From assembly GCA_013349485.1 (NCBI GenBank), contig DUZM01000171.1:1-5583 (forward strand): DNA of 5,583 bases, read 5' to 3'. A program made the translations under genes and the position numbers. Of this stretch, positions 5,441 to 5,583 are shown piece after piece. Each line of letters starts with the position of its first letter. Position 1 is the first letter of the stretch. The notes beneath the pieces are model-generated. The model was not told the origin of the DNA. It was given only the letters and a program-made list of their open reading frames with translations, and did no database searches. The stretch comes from Candidatus Hydrogenedentota bacterium. Its GTDB lineage: Bacteria > Hydrogenedentota > Hydrogenedentia > Hydrogenedentales > SLHB01.

Positions 5441-5475
5441 CCTCCATGAGTGGCCGTGAGGGCATCCCTACCCTC
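5441..5475 (-). promoter_or_regulatory. Flagellin 1 leader: CsrA-type hairpin plus ribosome site
   Basis: The arms GAGGG (5475-5471) and CCCUC (5462-5458) close the 8-nt loop UAGGGAUG (5470-5463), identical to the loop before flagellin 3 although the stem sequence is different. The ribosome site GGAGG (5445-5441) lies 8 nt before the ATG, in the context CAUGGAGGAUG, which also carries a GGAU core. The distance from loop to start is 30 nt, against 29 and 31 nt for the other two flagellins. This fits a repression site for CsrA, by analogy with known hag leaders. Confidence 0.67.
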
Positions 5476-5583
5476 GGTCCGAATCATTTCCCCAGTAAGA
5501 CACCTCCCGAAAGACCCGGCAACTCCGCCGAGGCATTCGGTTTCCTATAACAACTCCCCTTGCCGCCGCCCCTGGCTGCGGGC

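Noticed and set aside
5534..5541. ACCGAATG on the minus strand as a sigma-28 -10 element for flagellin 1.
   Set aside because: It matches GCCGATAA only partly, and no TAAA-like -35 element lies about 15 nt upstream.
3612..5550. Several plus-strand open frames of 200-255 codons opposite the flagellins.
   Set aside because: They recur at the same relative place over each flagellin copy with similar translations, so they are mirror images of conserved coding sequence. They lack their own ribosome sites.

Overview
This window is GC-rich bacterial DNA, and every gene I can support lies on the minus strand, so the reading order runs from high to low coordinates. Three near-identical flagellins and a FlaG protein show that the organism is flagellated. 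Strong AGGAGG ribosome sites, a GT2-TPR glycosyltransferase and an uncharacterised glycoside-hydrolase-like protein would fit a free-living, Gram-negative-type lineage such as the planctomycete or Hydrogenedentota-like candidate phyla. That placement is a guess from gene style; no taxonomic marker is present.

Layout in transcription order: (1) 5433-5583, upstream leader of the first flagellin. (2) 4617-5432, flagellin 1. (3) 4386-4616, a 231-nt spacer with four successive hairpins. (4) 3570-4385, flagellin 2. (5) 3511-3569, a short leader. (6) 2695-3510, flagellin 3. (7) 2312-2659, flaG. (8) 2157-2311, a hairpin-rich 3' region ending in a clear intrinsic terminator. (9) 2050-2156, a spacer with a sigma-70-type promoter. 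(10) 682-2049, a GT2 glycosyltransferase with TPR-like repeats. (11) 1-691, the first 230 codons of a gene that overlaps the glycosyltransferase stop and runs off the window.

The flagellins are minimal: 271 residues each, D0 and D1 domains only. FlaG follows flagellin 3 closely. The glycosyltransferase could modify flagellin, as such genes often sit beside flagellin loci, but it has its own promoter after a terminator, so the link is only positional.

The most notable signal is regulatory. Each flagellin start is preceded, 29-31 nt upstream, by a small hairpin whose 8-nt loop (UAGGGAUG or GAGGGAUG) carries the ARGGAU core of CsrA-binding RNA. The stems differ in sequence between the copies but still pair. 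With the Shine-Dalgarno GGAGG as a possible second contact, this looks like the hag-leader CsrA/FliW type of translational control, present separately on three tandem flagellin genes.
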